From Nitriliruptoraceae bacterium (GTDB taxonomy: Bacteria > Actinomycetota > Nitriliruptoria > Nitriliruptorales > Nitriliruptoraceae): DNA of 10,694 nt. The DNA lies in contig SLLJ01000262.1 in NCBI GenBank assembly GCA_007134165.1, positions 1-10,694 of the forward strand, written 5' to 3'. Positions 5,529 through 10,694 of the stretch are shown piece after piece; position 1 is the first letter of the stretch; every line of letters begins with the position of its first letter. A program made the translations under genes and the position numbers. The notes beneath the pieces are model-generated. The model was given only the letters and a program-made list of their open reading frames with translations. It was not told where the DNA came from and searched no databases.

Positions 5529-6974
5529 TCACCGGCCGCGGTTGAACGGCTCGAGCTCGGCGCGCACCTCGCGCAGTCGGGCGAGCGTCTCCTCGTCGGG
5601 CTCGCGCGCGTCGACGGTTGGGCCGGTTCGGGTTCCCCACCGTCGCGCGACCTCGTAGGGGGACTCCCCGGTGACCAGCCCGGCGGCCTGGGCGGCCGCA
5701 CCGAGCGCAACGAGTTCGTCGGCGTCCGGCACGATCAGGGGGCGTCCCGACAGCCTGGCGACGACCTCCTGCCAGACCCGGCCGCGGCTGCCACCGCCGA
5801 TCAGCAGCAGGGGCGTGTCTCCCGCCAGCGGTGCCGTGGCGGCCTCGAGGTGGCCGATCGCTTCGAGCAGTGAGAACACCGCGCCCTCGTAGGCCGCCAG
5901 CAGGATCTGGCCGGGAGCGGTCTCGTGGCGGAGGCCGGTGATGGTGCCCGCCGCCCGGGGTAGGTCGGGGGTGCGCTCACCGTCGAGGAACGGCAGCACG
6001 ACGACTTCGCCGCCGGGCTCGACCTGCTCCCGGTCACGCCCGAGCCAGGACGCGGTCCGGTCCACGGCCAGGGTGCAGTTCAGCGTGCACGACAGCGGCA
6101 GGAACCGGTCGGTGGCGTCGGCGAAGCCTGCCACGACCCCGGACGCATCGCCCGTTGGTTGAGTGCTCGCGACGAGGTAGGACGTGCCCGAGGTCCCCAG
6201 GCTCATGACCGGCTCGCCCGGCCCGAGGCCGAGCCCGAGCGCAGCCGCCATGTTGTCGCCGGTGCCGACCCCCACGGGGGTCCCCACGGGGAGACCGAGC
6301 TGCTCGGACACCGCTGCGGAGGTCCCTCCGGCCGGCGCGGCGAAGTTGGCGACCTCGGGCAGCAGGGCCGGGTCGATGCCCACCTGCGGCAGATCGAGTA
6401 CCTCGGCGTCGTAGGCGTCGTCGGTCGGGGACCACCAGCCGGTGCCCGACGCATCTCCCCGGTCGGTGACCGCCCGCCCACACAGCCGCTCGGTCAGCAG
6501 GTCGTGGGGCAGGCGGATGGCACGGGTGGCGGCGGCGAGCTCGGGCTCGTGCGCGCGCAGCCACGCCCAAGACGCCACCGTGAAGGCGGGCAGCGGCACG
6601 CTGCCGATCCGGGCCGCCCACCGCTCCCGACCGCCGAACGCCGCATGCAACTGCGCGGTCTCGGCCGCCGCGCGGGTGTCGTTCCACAGGATCGCGGGGC
6701 GCAGGGGCCGTCCCGCCGCGTCGAGGGTGACCAGGCCATGCTGCTGCGCACCGACGGCGATGGCGGCGACGTCGCCGGCCCGGCCGGTGGCCGCCAGTGC
6801 CTGGCCGAGCGCCGTCCACCACTGTTCGGGGTCGCTCTCACGGGCGCCGCCGGTGCCGGTGACCTCGTGGGGTGCCCGGCCGGTGGCCACGACCCGGCCC
6901 AGCTCGACGTCGACGAGCAGAACCTTGGTGGCTTGCGTGGACGAGTCCACACCGGCGACGAGCGGGGATCCCAC
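5529..6974 (-). CDS. xylB: Xylulokinase (FGGY family)
   Basis: A 481-residue sugar kinase that phosphorylates D-xylulose to xylulose 5-phosphate using ATP, feeding the pentose phosphate pathway. FGGY features in order: the N-terminal phosphate loop G8-V-D10-S-S-T-Q, the xylulokinase-type A-Q-Q-H-G-L-V (76-82), I-L-W-N-D-T-R (95-101), the catalytic base D240 in V-G-T-G-D-N, G-T-S-G-T-S (260-265), and the second ATPase block G-G-G-S-R-G-R-V-W-Q (393-402). The length is normal. I chose the GTG at 6974 because GGAG lies 5 nt upstream; the frame stays open to 7076 but that extension is Arg/Pro-rich and crosses the promoter. No xylose isomerase or transporter is nearby, so it is an isolated kinase, and a related ketose or polyol substrate remains possible. 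Confidence 0.92.
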   Translation of the reverse strand: MGSPLVAGVDSSTQATKVLLVDVELGRVVATGRAPHEVTGTGGARESDPEQWWTALGQALAATGRAGDVAAIAVGAQQHGLVTLDAAGRPLRPAILWNDTRAAAETAQLHAAFGGRERWAARIGSVPLPAFTVASWAWLRAHEPELAAATRAIRLPHDLLTERLCGRAVTDRGDASGTGWWSPTDDAYDAEVLDLPQVGIDPALLPEVANFAAPAGGTSAAVSEQLGLPVGTPVGVGTGDNMAAALGLGLGPGEPVMSLGTSGTSYLVASTQPTGDASGVVAGFADATDRFLPLSCTLNCTLAVDRTASWLGRDREQVEPGGEVVVLPFLDGERTPDLPRAAGTITGLRHETAPGQILLAAYEGAVFSLLEAIGHLEAATAPLAGDTPLLLIGGGSRGRVWQEVVARLSGRPLIVPDADELVALGAAAQAAGLVTGESPYEVARRWGTRTGPTVDAREPDEETLARLREVRAELEPFNRGR

Positions 6975-7045
6975 GGTGACTCCGATCGGTGGTCGATGGC
7001 AGCCCGGTCGCCGTCGGGGCAGCCGGGATGCCGGGTCTGGGCGCC

Positions 7046-7051
7046 AGCCTA
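7046..7051 (-). promoter_or_regulatory. TAGGCT -10 element of xylB
   Basis: On the minus strand CCTAGGCTGGC contains TAGGCT at 7051-7046, 71 bp before the xylB start. It matches the elements before the hydrolase, pepA and ThDP-enzyme genes. No clear -35 is visible. Confidence 0.48.
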
Positions 7052-7150
7052 GGACTGGACGTGATGCTGACGGCACCTGGATCCGTGGCCGGACGATCGG
7101 CGCGGCGTTCCACCTGCCCGAGCCCGGCTGGGGCGTCCGGTTGCGCTCTT

Positions 7151-7192
7151 GGCGGCGGTTGCCGCCTGGTTGCGTTTGCCGCCTGGCTGCCC
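7151..7192. repeat. 17-bp direct repeat with hairpin
   Basis: TTGCCGCCTGG occurs at 7159-7169 and 7176-7186. The full 17-bp units (7159-7175 and 7176-7192) match except for a few bases in their tails. GGCGGC (7151-7156) pairs with GCCGCC (7161-7166) around a 4-nt loop. It lies between the two divergent promoters and could be a regulator site; this is inferred from position only. Confidence 0.4.
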
Positions 7193-7273
7193 TCCGACGA
7201 CGCTCGCGCGGTCACCGGTCACCACCGCCGAGCGCTCCGGCGGCTCGGTCCGACCCGTCGACGTCGGCACCGT

Positions 7274-7279
7274 TAGGCT
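7274..7279 (+). promoter_or_regulatory. TAGGCT -10 element of the ThDP-enzyme gene
   Basis: TAGGCT within CCGTTAGGCTGCC lies 39 bp before the ATG. It shares a 12-base block with the pepA promoter. No clear -35 is visible. Confidence 0.5.
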
Positions 7280-7318
7280 GCCGGTTGGCAGGCGTCGCGT
7301 CGACGGGAGGTCGGTGGC

Positions 7319-8974
7319 ATGGGCGATCACGTGCACGGTGGACGGCTCATCGCCGACAGCATGGCCGCGGAGGGCGTGGACGCACTGTTCACCCTCACCG
7401 GCGGCCACATCAGCGCGATCTACGACGGCTGCAAGGACGTCGGCATCCGGGTCGTCGACGTGCGCCACGAGCAGGCTGCGGCCCACGCCGCCGATGCGTA
7501 CGGCCGGCTGACCTTCCGGCCCGGGTTCGCGGCGGTCACCGCCGGCCCCGGTGTGACCGATGCGATCACCGGGGTCACCAACGCGTTCTACGCCAACTCA
7601 CCGATGGTGCTGCTCGGCGGGCGCAACCCGCTCGCGCTGGAGGGGCTTGGTGCGCTGCAGGACGCGCCGCAGATCGAGTTGCTGTCCCCGGTCACCAAGC
7701 GGGCCGTGACGCCTCTGGAGACCCGACGGCTGCGGGAGGTGCTCGGCTACGCCGTGCGCGAGGCGCTCACCCCGCGGATGGGGCCGACCTACGTCGATCT
7801 GCCGATGGACGTGCTGATGACCCCGGTCGACGTCGACCAGGTCGTGTCGGCCGACGCTCAGCGCTTCACCGCCGGCCCGGGGCCCGACCCCGACGCGGTC
7901 GCGCGCGCCGCTGCCCTGCTCGCCGGGGCACAGCAGCCGGTGGTCGTGTCGGGATCGGGCACCTACTGGGCGCAGGCCTGGCCGGAGCTCGACGAGCTCG
8001 CCCGCACCGCGCAGCTGCCGGTGTACGTCAACGGCATGTCGCGCGGGATCCTGCCCTCCGACCACCCCCACCTGCTCGGCCTGACGCGCAAGCACGCGCT
8101 GCGCCATGCCGACGTGATCCTGGCACTCGGCGTCGACTTCGACTTCCGGCTGGGCTACGGGCGGCCACCGGCCTACCACGACGACGTCGCCGTGATCCAC
8201 GTCGACCCCCAGCCCGACAAGGTCGGACACAACCGTCCGGTCACGGTCGGTGCGGTCAGCGACGTGCGCTCGTTCCTGCGCGCCCTGCTCGCGACCGACG
8301 CCACCTTCGGACGTGCCGCGCCGACCCCGTGGCTCGAGCAGCTCCGCGCCGAGGAGGCCCGCCGCCTCGCCGATCGCGAGGCGGCGTCGATGAGCGACGC
8401 ATCGCCCGTGCACCCGCTGCGCTTCGCGCGGGAGGTCGCCCGGTGGGTCGACCGTGACGCGATCGTGATCGGCGACGGCGGGGACATCGTGGCCCACACC
8501 GCCGGGCAGGTCCGCGTCGACCATCCCGGCCACTGGATGGATCCGGGGCCGTTCGGTTGCCTCGGCGTCGGCGCACCCTTCGCGATGGCCGCCCGCCACG
8601 TCCACCCCGATCGGCAGGTGCTGGTGGTCTACGGCGATGGCTCCTTCGGGTTCAACGCCATGGAGTACGAGTCGGCGGTGCGTCAGGGACTGCCCTTCGT
8701 CGGGGTGATCGGCAACGACGGGGCGTGGGGCGAGATGAAGGCCTTCCACGAACGGGTGTACGGCGCCGAGGGCATGCTCGCGCAGGACCTGTCCCAGGCC
8801 ACCGGCTACGAACGCATGGTCATGGCGCTCGGGGGGTACGGCGAGCGCATCGACCGCCCCGAGGACATCGCTCCGGCGCTGGACCGGGCGGCAGCCAGCG
8901 GGCTGCCCGCGGTGGTCAACGTGCTGCTCGACCGCGACGTGCGCCGGGAGTCGGCCGCCGCCTACGGCGCCTGA
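7319..8974 (+). CDS. Acetolactate-synthase-like ThDP enzyme (IlvG type)
   Basis: A 551-residue thiamine-diphosphate-dependent enzyme of the acetolactate synthase / 2-hydroxyacyl-CoA lyase superfamily. The N-terminal PYR domain carries T-L-T-G-G-H-I (25-31) and the catalytic E51 in R-H-E-Q-A-A-A. The central domain covers about 190-330. The C-terminal PP domain has the ThDP/Mg motif G439-D-G ending at N466-D467. The start GRLIADSM...FTLTGGHISAIYDGC and the tail V-I-G-N-D-G-A-W-G-E-M-K closely resemble what I recall of mycobacterial IlvG (Rv1820). No small regulatory subunit gene (ilvN) is adjacent, so a role in branched-chain amino acid synthesis is uncertain; carboligation or acyl-CoA lysis are alternatives. 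GGGAGG lies 8 nt before the ATG. Its 3' end overlaps the thioesterase gene by 13 bp. Confidence 0.85.
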   Translation: MGDHVHGGRLIADSMAAEGVDALFTLTGGHISAIYDGCKDVGIRVVDVRHEQAAAHAADAYGRLTFRPGFAAVTAGPGVTDAITGVTNAFYANSPMVLLGGRNPLALEGLGALQDAPQIELLSPVTKRAVTPLETRRLREVLGYAVREALTPRMGPTYVDLPMDVLMTPVDVDQVVSADAQRFTAGPGPDPDAVARAAALLAGAQQPVVVSGSGTYWAQAWPELDELARTAQLPVYVNGMSRGILPSDHPHLLGLTRKHALRHADVILALGVDFDFRLGYGRPPAYHDDVAVIHVDPQPDKVGHNRPVTVGAVSDVRSFLRALLATDATFGRAAPTPWLEQLRAEEARRLADREAASMSDASPVHPLRFAREVARWVDRDAIVIGDGGDIVAHTAGQVRVDHPGHWMDPGPFGCLGVGAPFAMAARHVHPDRQVLVVYGDGSFGFNAMEYESAVRQGLPFVGVIGNDGAWGEMKAFHERVYGAEGMLAQDLSQATGYERMVMALGGYGERIDRPEDIAPALDRAAASGLPAVVNVLLDRDVRRESAAAYGA

Positions 8975-9369
8975 TCGCCGGTCGGCGCCGGGGCGAGCTT
9001 GGCCAGGAACCGCTTCCGATCCACGAGCACCCGGCGGTGTCGGACCCGGGCGACCATCTCGCCGTCCTCGTCCACGCGGACGCTGAACTCGAGTCGGCGG
9101 CCGTGGTGGCCGACCAGGGTGGCGTGCGCGCACACGGTCGCGCCGACCGCGGTGGCTTTCAGATGCTCCACCTCGGCCCAGGCGCCCACCGAGGTCTGCC
9201 CGTCGGGCAGATCCTCGGCGATCGCATCCACGCAGGCCGCTTCGGCCAGCGCGAGCAGTGCGGGGGTTCCAAGCACCGGGACGTCGCCCGAGCCCAGCGC
9301 CTCGGCGGTGTGCTCGGTGCCGACCTGCAGACAGCGATCGACCTTGAGTCCGGGATCGCAGCGACCCAT
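8962..9369 (-). CDS. FlK-like hotdog thioesterase
   Basis: A 135-residue hotdog-fold thioesterase. It resembles fluoroacetyl-CoA thioesterase FlK, whose triad as I recall is T42, E50, H76. Here T35 (V-L-G-T-P-A-L), E43 (A-L-A-E-A-A-C) and H69 (V-E-H-L-K-A-T) keep exactly the same spacings of 8 and 26 residues. The C-terminal strands (V-R-H-R-R-V-L-V-D-R-K-R-F) also fit. Such proteins hydrolyse acyl-CoA thioesters in the cytoplasm. Most FlK-like proteins are not fluoroacetyl-CoA specific, and the substrate here is unknown. The ATG at 9369 is preceded by GAGGGAGGG about 9 nt upstream; the frame stays open further upstream, but that part reads as promoter and GC-rich spacer. The final 13 bp overlap the 3' end of the convergent ThDP-enzyme gene. 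Confidence 0.8.
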   Translation of the reverse strand: MGRCDPGLKVDRCLQVGTEHTAEALGSGDVPVLGTPALLALAEAACVDAIAEDLPDGQTSVGAWAEVEHLKATAVGATVCAHATLVGHHGRRLEFSVRVDEDGEMVARVRHRRVLVDRKRFLAKLAPAPTGDQAP

Positions 9370-9400
9370 GACAACAGACCCTCCCTCGGGACCGAACCGC

Positions 9401-9406
9401 AGCGTA
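9401..9406 (-). promoter_or_regulatory. TACGCT -10 element of the thioesterase gene
   Basis: On the minus strand TACGCTGCGG carries TACGCT at 9406-9401, 31 bp before the start. It is a one-base variant of the TAGGCT elements elsewhere in the window and is again followed by G-C. Confidence 0.4.
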
Positions 9407-9450
9407 GCGGTGGAGGCCGGCTCCGGCCGGTTGGGCCGCGACCGGCCGGG

Positions 9451-9470
9451 GTGGCACCCTGTGGCACCCT
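9451..9470. repeat. Exact 10-bp tandem duplication in a promoter region
   Basis: GTGGCACCCT occurs twice back to back (9451-9460, 9461-9470), followed by GTGCG. It lies 81 bp before the membrane protein start in the divergent gap, next to several CCGG-containing inverted repeats (for example GGCCGG-CT-CCGGCC at 9415-9428). A 10-bp period places both copies on one face of the helix. It could be an operator or simple slippage. Confidence 0.5.
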
Positions 9471-9551
9471 GTGCGCCGCCGTGCGCCCGGCCTCGGCTGG
9501 CCCATCCGGACCGCCGGCGGTCGTGTCCCCTCCCCACCACGAGGATCGCCC

Positions 9552-10388
9552 GTGAACGCCCCTGCTGCCGTGCTCGCGCTGGTATTGGCGATGACCGCCG
9601 TCGGGAGCTCCTGGCTGCTTTGGCTCGGCCCGACCTACGGCAACCTGCGGGCCGGCTACGAGCTCCTGACCGGCAGCACCATCGTGGTGCTGGCGTGGGC
9701 CGCCTGGGCGTCGCTCGGGGGTCCGCTGCTGGCCCTGGAAGGCACCGCGTCCGCGGATGACGGGGGCCTGGCCCGGACCCTGCTGCTGGCGATGACCCTG
9801 CTCACCCTGGCGGCGGTGATCGTCCGGGCGCTGCCGGTCACCGCGCTGGCCGCCCGGGTGCTCGGCGTGGCCGCCAGCCTGGCCGGCACGGCGGCGTTCC
9901 TGCCCTTGGCGGCGATCCGCTCCGCGAGGGGTGGGGCCGGCGGTGTTCCACAGGGCGTGGTCGAGCTGCTGCTGGGCTCGGCGCTGCTCGGTGCGGTGTG
10001 GGTCGGGATGATCCTCGGACACTGGTACCTGGTCGAGCGGCGGCTCTCCAACCGCTACATGGTGTTCATCGCCTGGGCCAACGTGGCCGCGGTGGTCGCC
10101 GGGGTGGCCTCGGTGCTGCTGTCGGCCCGCAGCCCGGTGCCTTGTGCCGGGCTGACCGGTGCGGAGTTCGAGACCTGCGTACGCACGTTCTCGCCGATCC
10201 TGAACATCGGCTCGATGACCATCGTGCTCGGACTCGGGGTGCTCGCGCTGGTGGCGCTGATCGCCGGCTTCAACGTCCGCCTGGCCCGGGAAGGTGGGCG
10301 CTCGATCCAGGCCTCGACAGGGATGTTCTACCTCGCCGTGATCCTCGCTCCTGCGGCGGAGTTCGCCGCCAAGGTGCGCTTCTTCTGA
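9552..10388 (+). CDS. Polytopic membrane protein, probably eight helices
   Basis: A 278-residue integral membrane protein of unknown function. Hydrophobic segments are seen at about 5-25, 40-62, 73-92, 96-122, 137-160, 169-192, 216-240 and 256-273. A conserved-looking G-H157-W-Y-L-V motif sits at the end of helix 5; I recall the same phrase in uncharacterised membrane proteins of actinobacteria and Chloroflexi. C198 and C209 lie in the loop between helices 6 and 7 and could form a disulfide if that loop is outside. The GTG start is supported by GAGGA 6 nt upstream; reading further upstream in frame gives only Arg/Pro-rich spacer. It is transcribed alone, divergent from the thioesterase gene, and is followed by a tandem repeat and a strong hairpin. 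Confidence 0.78.
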   Translation: MNAPAAVLALVLAMTAVGSSWLLWLGPTYGNLRAGYELLTGSTIVVLAWAAWASLGGPLLALEGTASADDGGLARTLLLAMTLLTLAAVIVRALPVTALAARVLGVAASLAGTAAFLPLAAIRSARGGAGGVPQGVVELLLGSALLGAVWVGMILGHWYLVERRLSNRYMVFIAWANVAAVVAGVASVLLSARSPVPCAGLTGAEFETCVRTFSPILNIGSMTIVLGLGVLALVALIAGFNVRLAREGGRSIQASTGMFYLAVILAPAAEFAAKVRFF

Positions 10389-10414
10389 CCCCCCGTTGGG
10401 GACCGTTGTGCGCT

Positions 10415-10492
10415 GCCGCGCGTCGGCCCCGCCCTGCCGCCCCGCCGCGCGTCGGCCCCGCCCTGCCGCGCTGCCGCGCGTCGGCCCCGCCC
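10415..10492. repeat. 29-bp GC-rich tandem repeat, about 2.7 copies
   Basis: The 20-base core GCCGCGCGTCGGCCCCGCCC occurs identically at 10415-10434, 10444-10463 and 10473-10492, an exact 29-bp period. The remaining 9 bases of the two full units differ at two positions. An 8-base direct repeat CCGTTGTG flanks the array (10403-10410 and 10491-10498, the latter sharing two bases with the array). It lies wholly between the membrane protein stop and the hairpin and encodes nothing recognisable. Confidence 0.85.
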
Positions 10493-10542
10493 GTTGTGTC
10501 CTGCATTCCAAGGCCTCGAGGCCTCGAAATGCAGGACACAAC
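10493..10542. terminator. 50-bp compound palindrome, probable two-way terminator
   Basis: Perfect 15-bp arms GTTGTGTCCTGCATT (10493-10507) and AATGCAGGACACAAC (10528-10542) enclose 20 bases that contain a second perfect palindrome AGGCCTCGAGGCCT (10511-10524). Only two mismatched pairs interrupt the whole structure. It lies 5 bp past the stop of the minus-strand methyltransferase gene and about 105 bp past the plus-strand membrane protein gene, as expected for a shared terminator. There is no T run. Its size and perfection also fit a dispersed palindromic element. Confidence 0.6.
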
Positions 10543-10547
10543 CGACA

Positions 10548-10694
10548 TCAGCCGGCCGAGGTGGCGTGGGTCGAGGTCGCGTCGGCCGACGTCGCGTCTG
10601 CTGCCACCTCCCGGCGGCAGGACAGCGTGATCCCGTCGTCGAACGGGATCACGACGGTGTCGAAGGCCTCGAGGGCGAGGAGCCGATCGAGCAG
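10548..10694 (-). CDS. Probable O-methyltransferase, C-terminal end
   Basis: Partial gene: only the last 48 codons are inside the window and the start lies beyond the right edge. The visible sequence contains F-D-T-V-V-I-P-F-D-D-G-I-T-L-S, which resembles the final beta strands of class I SAM-dependent O-methyltransferases (family 3), where a V-x-x-P-x-x-D-G-x-x-L-S pattern closes the fold. A tail of about 20 residues, rich in Ala, Thr and Ser with repeated A-T-S, then runs to the TGA at 10548. Such enzymes methylate catechols or other hydroxyl groups. The call rests on this short piece alone, so substrate and metal use cannot be judged. Confidence 0.55.
   Translation of the reverse strand: MLDRLLALEAFDTVVIPFDDGITLSCRREVAADATSADATSTHATSAG
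10626..10653. repeat. Perfect 11-bp inverted repeat inside the methyltransferase gene
   Basis: CGTGATCCCGT (10626-10636) and ACGGGATCACG (10643-10653) are perfect inverted copies around a 6-nt loop. The repeat lies within the coding part for V-I-P-F-D-D-G-I-T. It would form a stable hairpin in the mRNA close to the 3' end of the gene. Codon choice in a GC-rich gene may explain it by chance. Confidence 0.7.

Larger units (their letters stand above)
6975..7318. other. Divergent intergenic region xylB / ThDP enzyme
   Basis: About 340 bp separate the two divergent starts. The region contains a TAGGCT -10 element for each gene (7051-7046 minus, 7274-7279 plus) and a pair of 17-bp direct repeats with a small hairpin in the middle (7151-7192). 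I see no coding content in it. The size leaves room for one or more regulator sites. Confidence 0.6.

Noticed and set aside
6975..7076. N-terminal extension of XylB by 34 codons
   Set aside because: The extension is Arg/Pro-rich, covers the candidate -10 element, and the GTG at 6974 has an ideally placed GGAG.
6442..8457. A 671-codon open frame on the plus strand
   Set aside because: It runs antisense to xylB and then out of frame through the ThDP-enzyme gene. It has Arg/Pro/Ala-rich low-complexity translation and no recognisable domain, the usual artefact of high-GC DNA.
7598..9505. A 635-codon open frame on the minus strand
   Set aside because: It is antisense to the well-supported ThDP enzyme and in a different frame from the thioesterase. 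The translation has no family motifs.
9159..10541. A 460-codon open frame on the minus strand across the membrane protein gene and the repeats
   Set aside because: It crosses the tandem repeat and the palindrome and gives a Gln/Arg/His-rich translation. The plus-strand frame gives clean membrane helices and a proper ribosome site.
10415..10542. CRISPR-like array
   Set aside because: The 29-bp units are contiguous tandem copies without unique spacers, only about 2.7 copies are present, and no cas gene is nearby.
10510..10674. A 12-base repeat AAGGCCTCGAGG in the palindrome (10510-10521) and in the methyltransferase gene (10663-10674)
   Set aside because: The second copy is explained by the coding frame (Leu-Glu-Ala-Phe) and common codons. 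The word is mostly self-complementary GC-rich sequence, so coincidence is likely.

Overview
The window is very GC-rich, with strong G/C preference at third codon positions, GTG and TTG starts, and repeated TAGGCT-type -10 elements. This suggests an actinobacterium (Actinomycetota). A deep lineage is possible, but no marker gene here fixes the taxonomy. I see no phage, transposase, CRISPR, tRNA or rRNA. The content is chromosomal metabolic and housekeeping genes: ten complete genes, two genes cut by the window edges, and several structured intergenic stretches.

Left part (1-2758), all minus strand. The edge holds the N-terminus of a GntR/MocR-type regulator (1-387), preceded by repeated CTATTGG motifs and a gene-free stretch (388-714) with two hairpins. 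Next comes a probable four-gene operon read leftwards: alpha/beta hydrolase (2758-1988), thioredoxin-fold [2Fe-2S] ferredoxin (1941-1552), a three-helix membrane protein (1552-1211, joined by a TGATG overlap) and a dCMP/cytidine deaminase-family enzyme (1185-715). A strong 11-bp hairpin follows at 673-702.

Middle and right part (2909-10694). Eight consecutive genes alternate strand one by one: SRPBCC protein (+), cupin (-), leucyl aminopeptidase PepA (+), xylulokinase XylB (-), an acetolactate-synthase-like thiamine-diphosphate enzyme of IlvG type (+), a FlK-like hotdog thioesterase (-), an eight-helix membrane protein (+), and the C-terminus of a probable SAM-dependent O-methyltransferase (-). 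The first three convergent pairs are separated by 22 bp, separated by 12 bp, and overlapping by 13 bp. The last convergent pair is separated by a 29-bp tandem repeat and a long perfect hairpin that probably acts as a two-way terminator. Divergent gaps hold the promoters.

Functionally the genes do not form one pathway. XylB lacks other xylose genes, and the IlvG-like enzyme has no regulatory-subunit gene beside it. The only suggestive pairing is the ThDP enzyme and thioesterase, whose 3' ends overlap. I did not find a convincing new multi-gene system. The most unusual material is non-coding: the 50-bp compound palindrome with its neighbouring minisatellite, a palindrome with a leaderless-type promoter at the cupin start, and the recurring TAGGCTG promoter motif.
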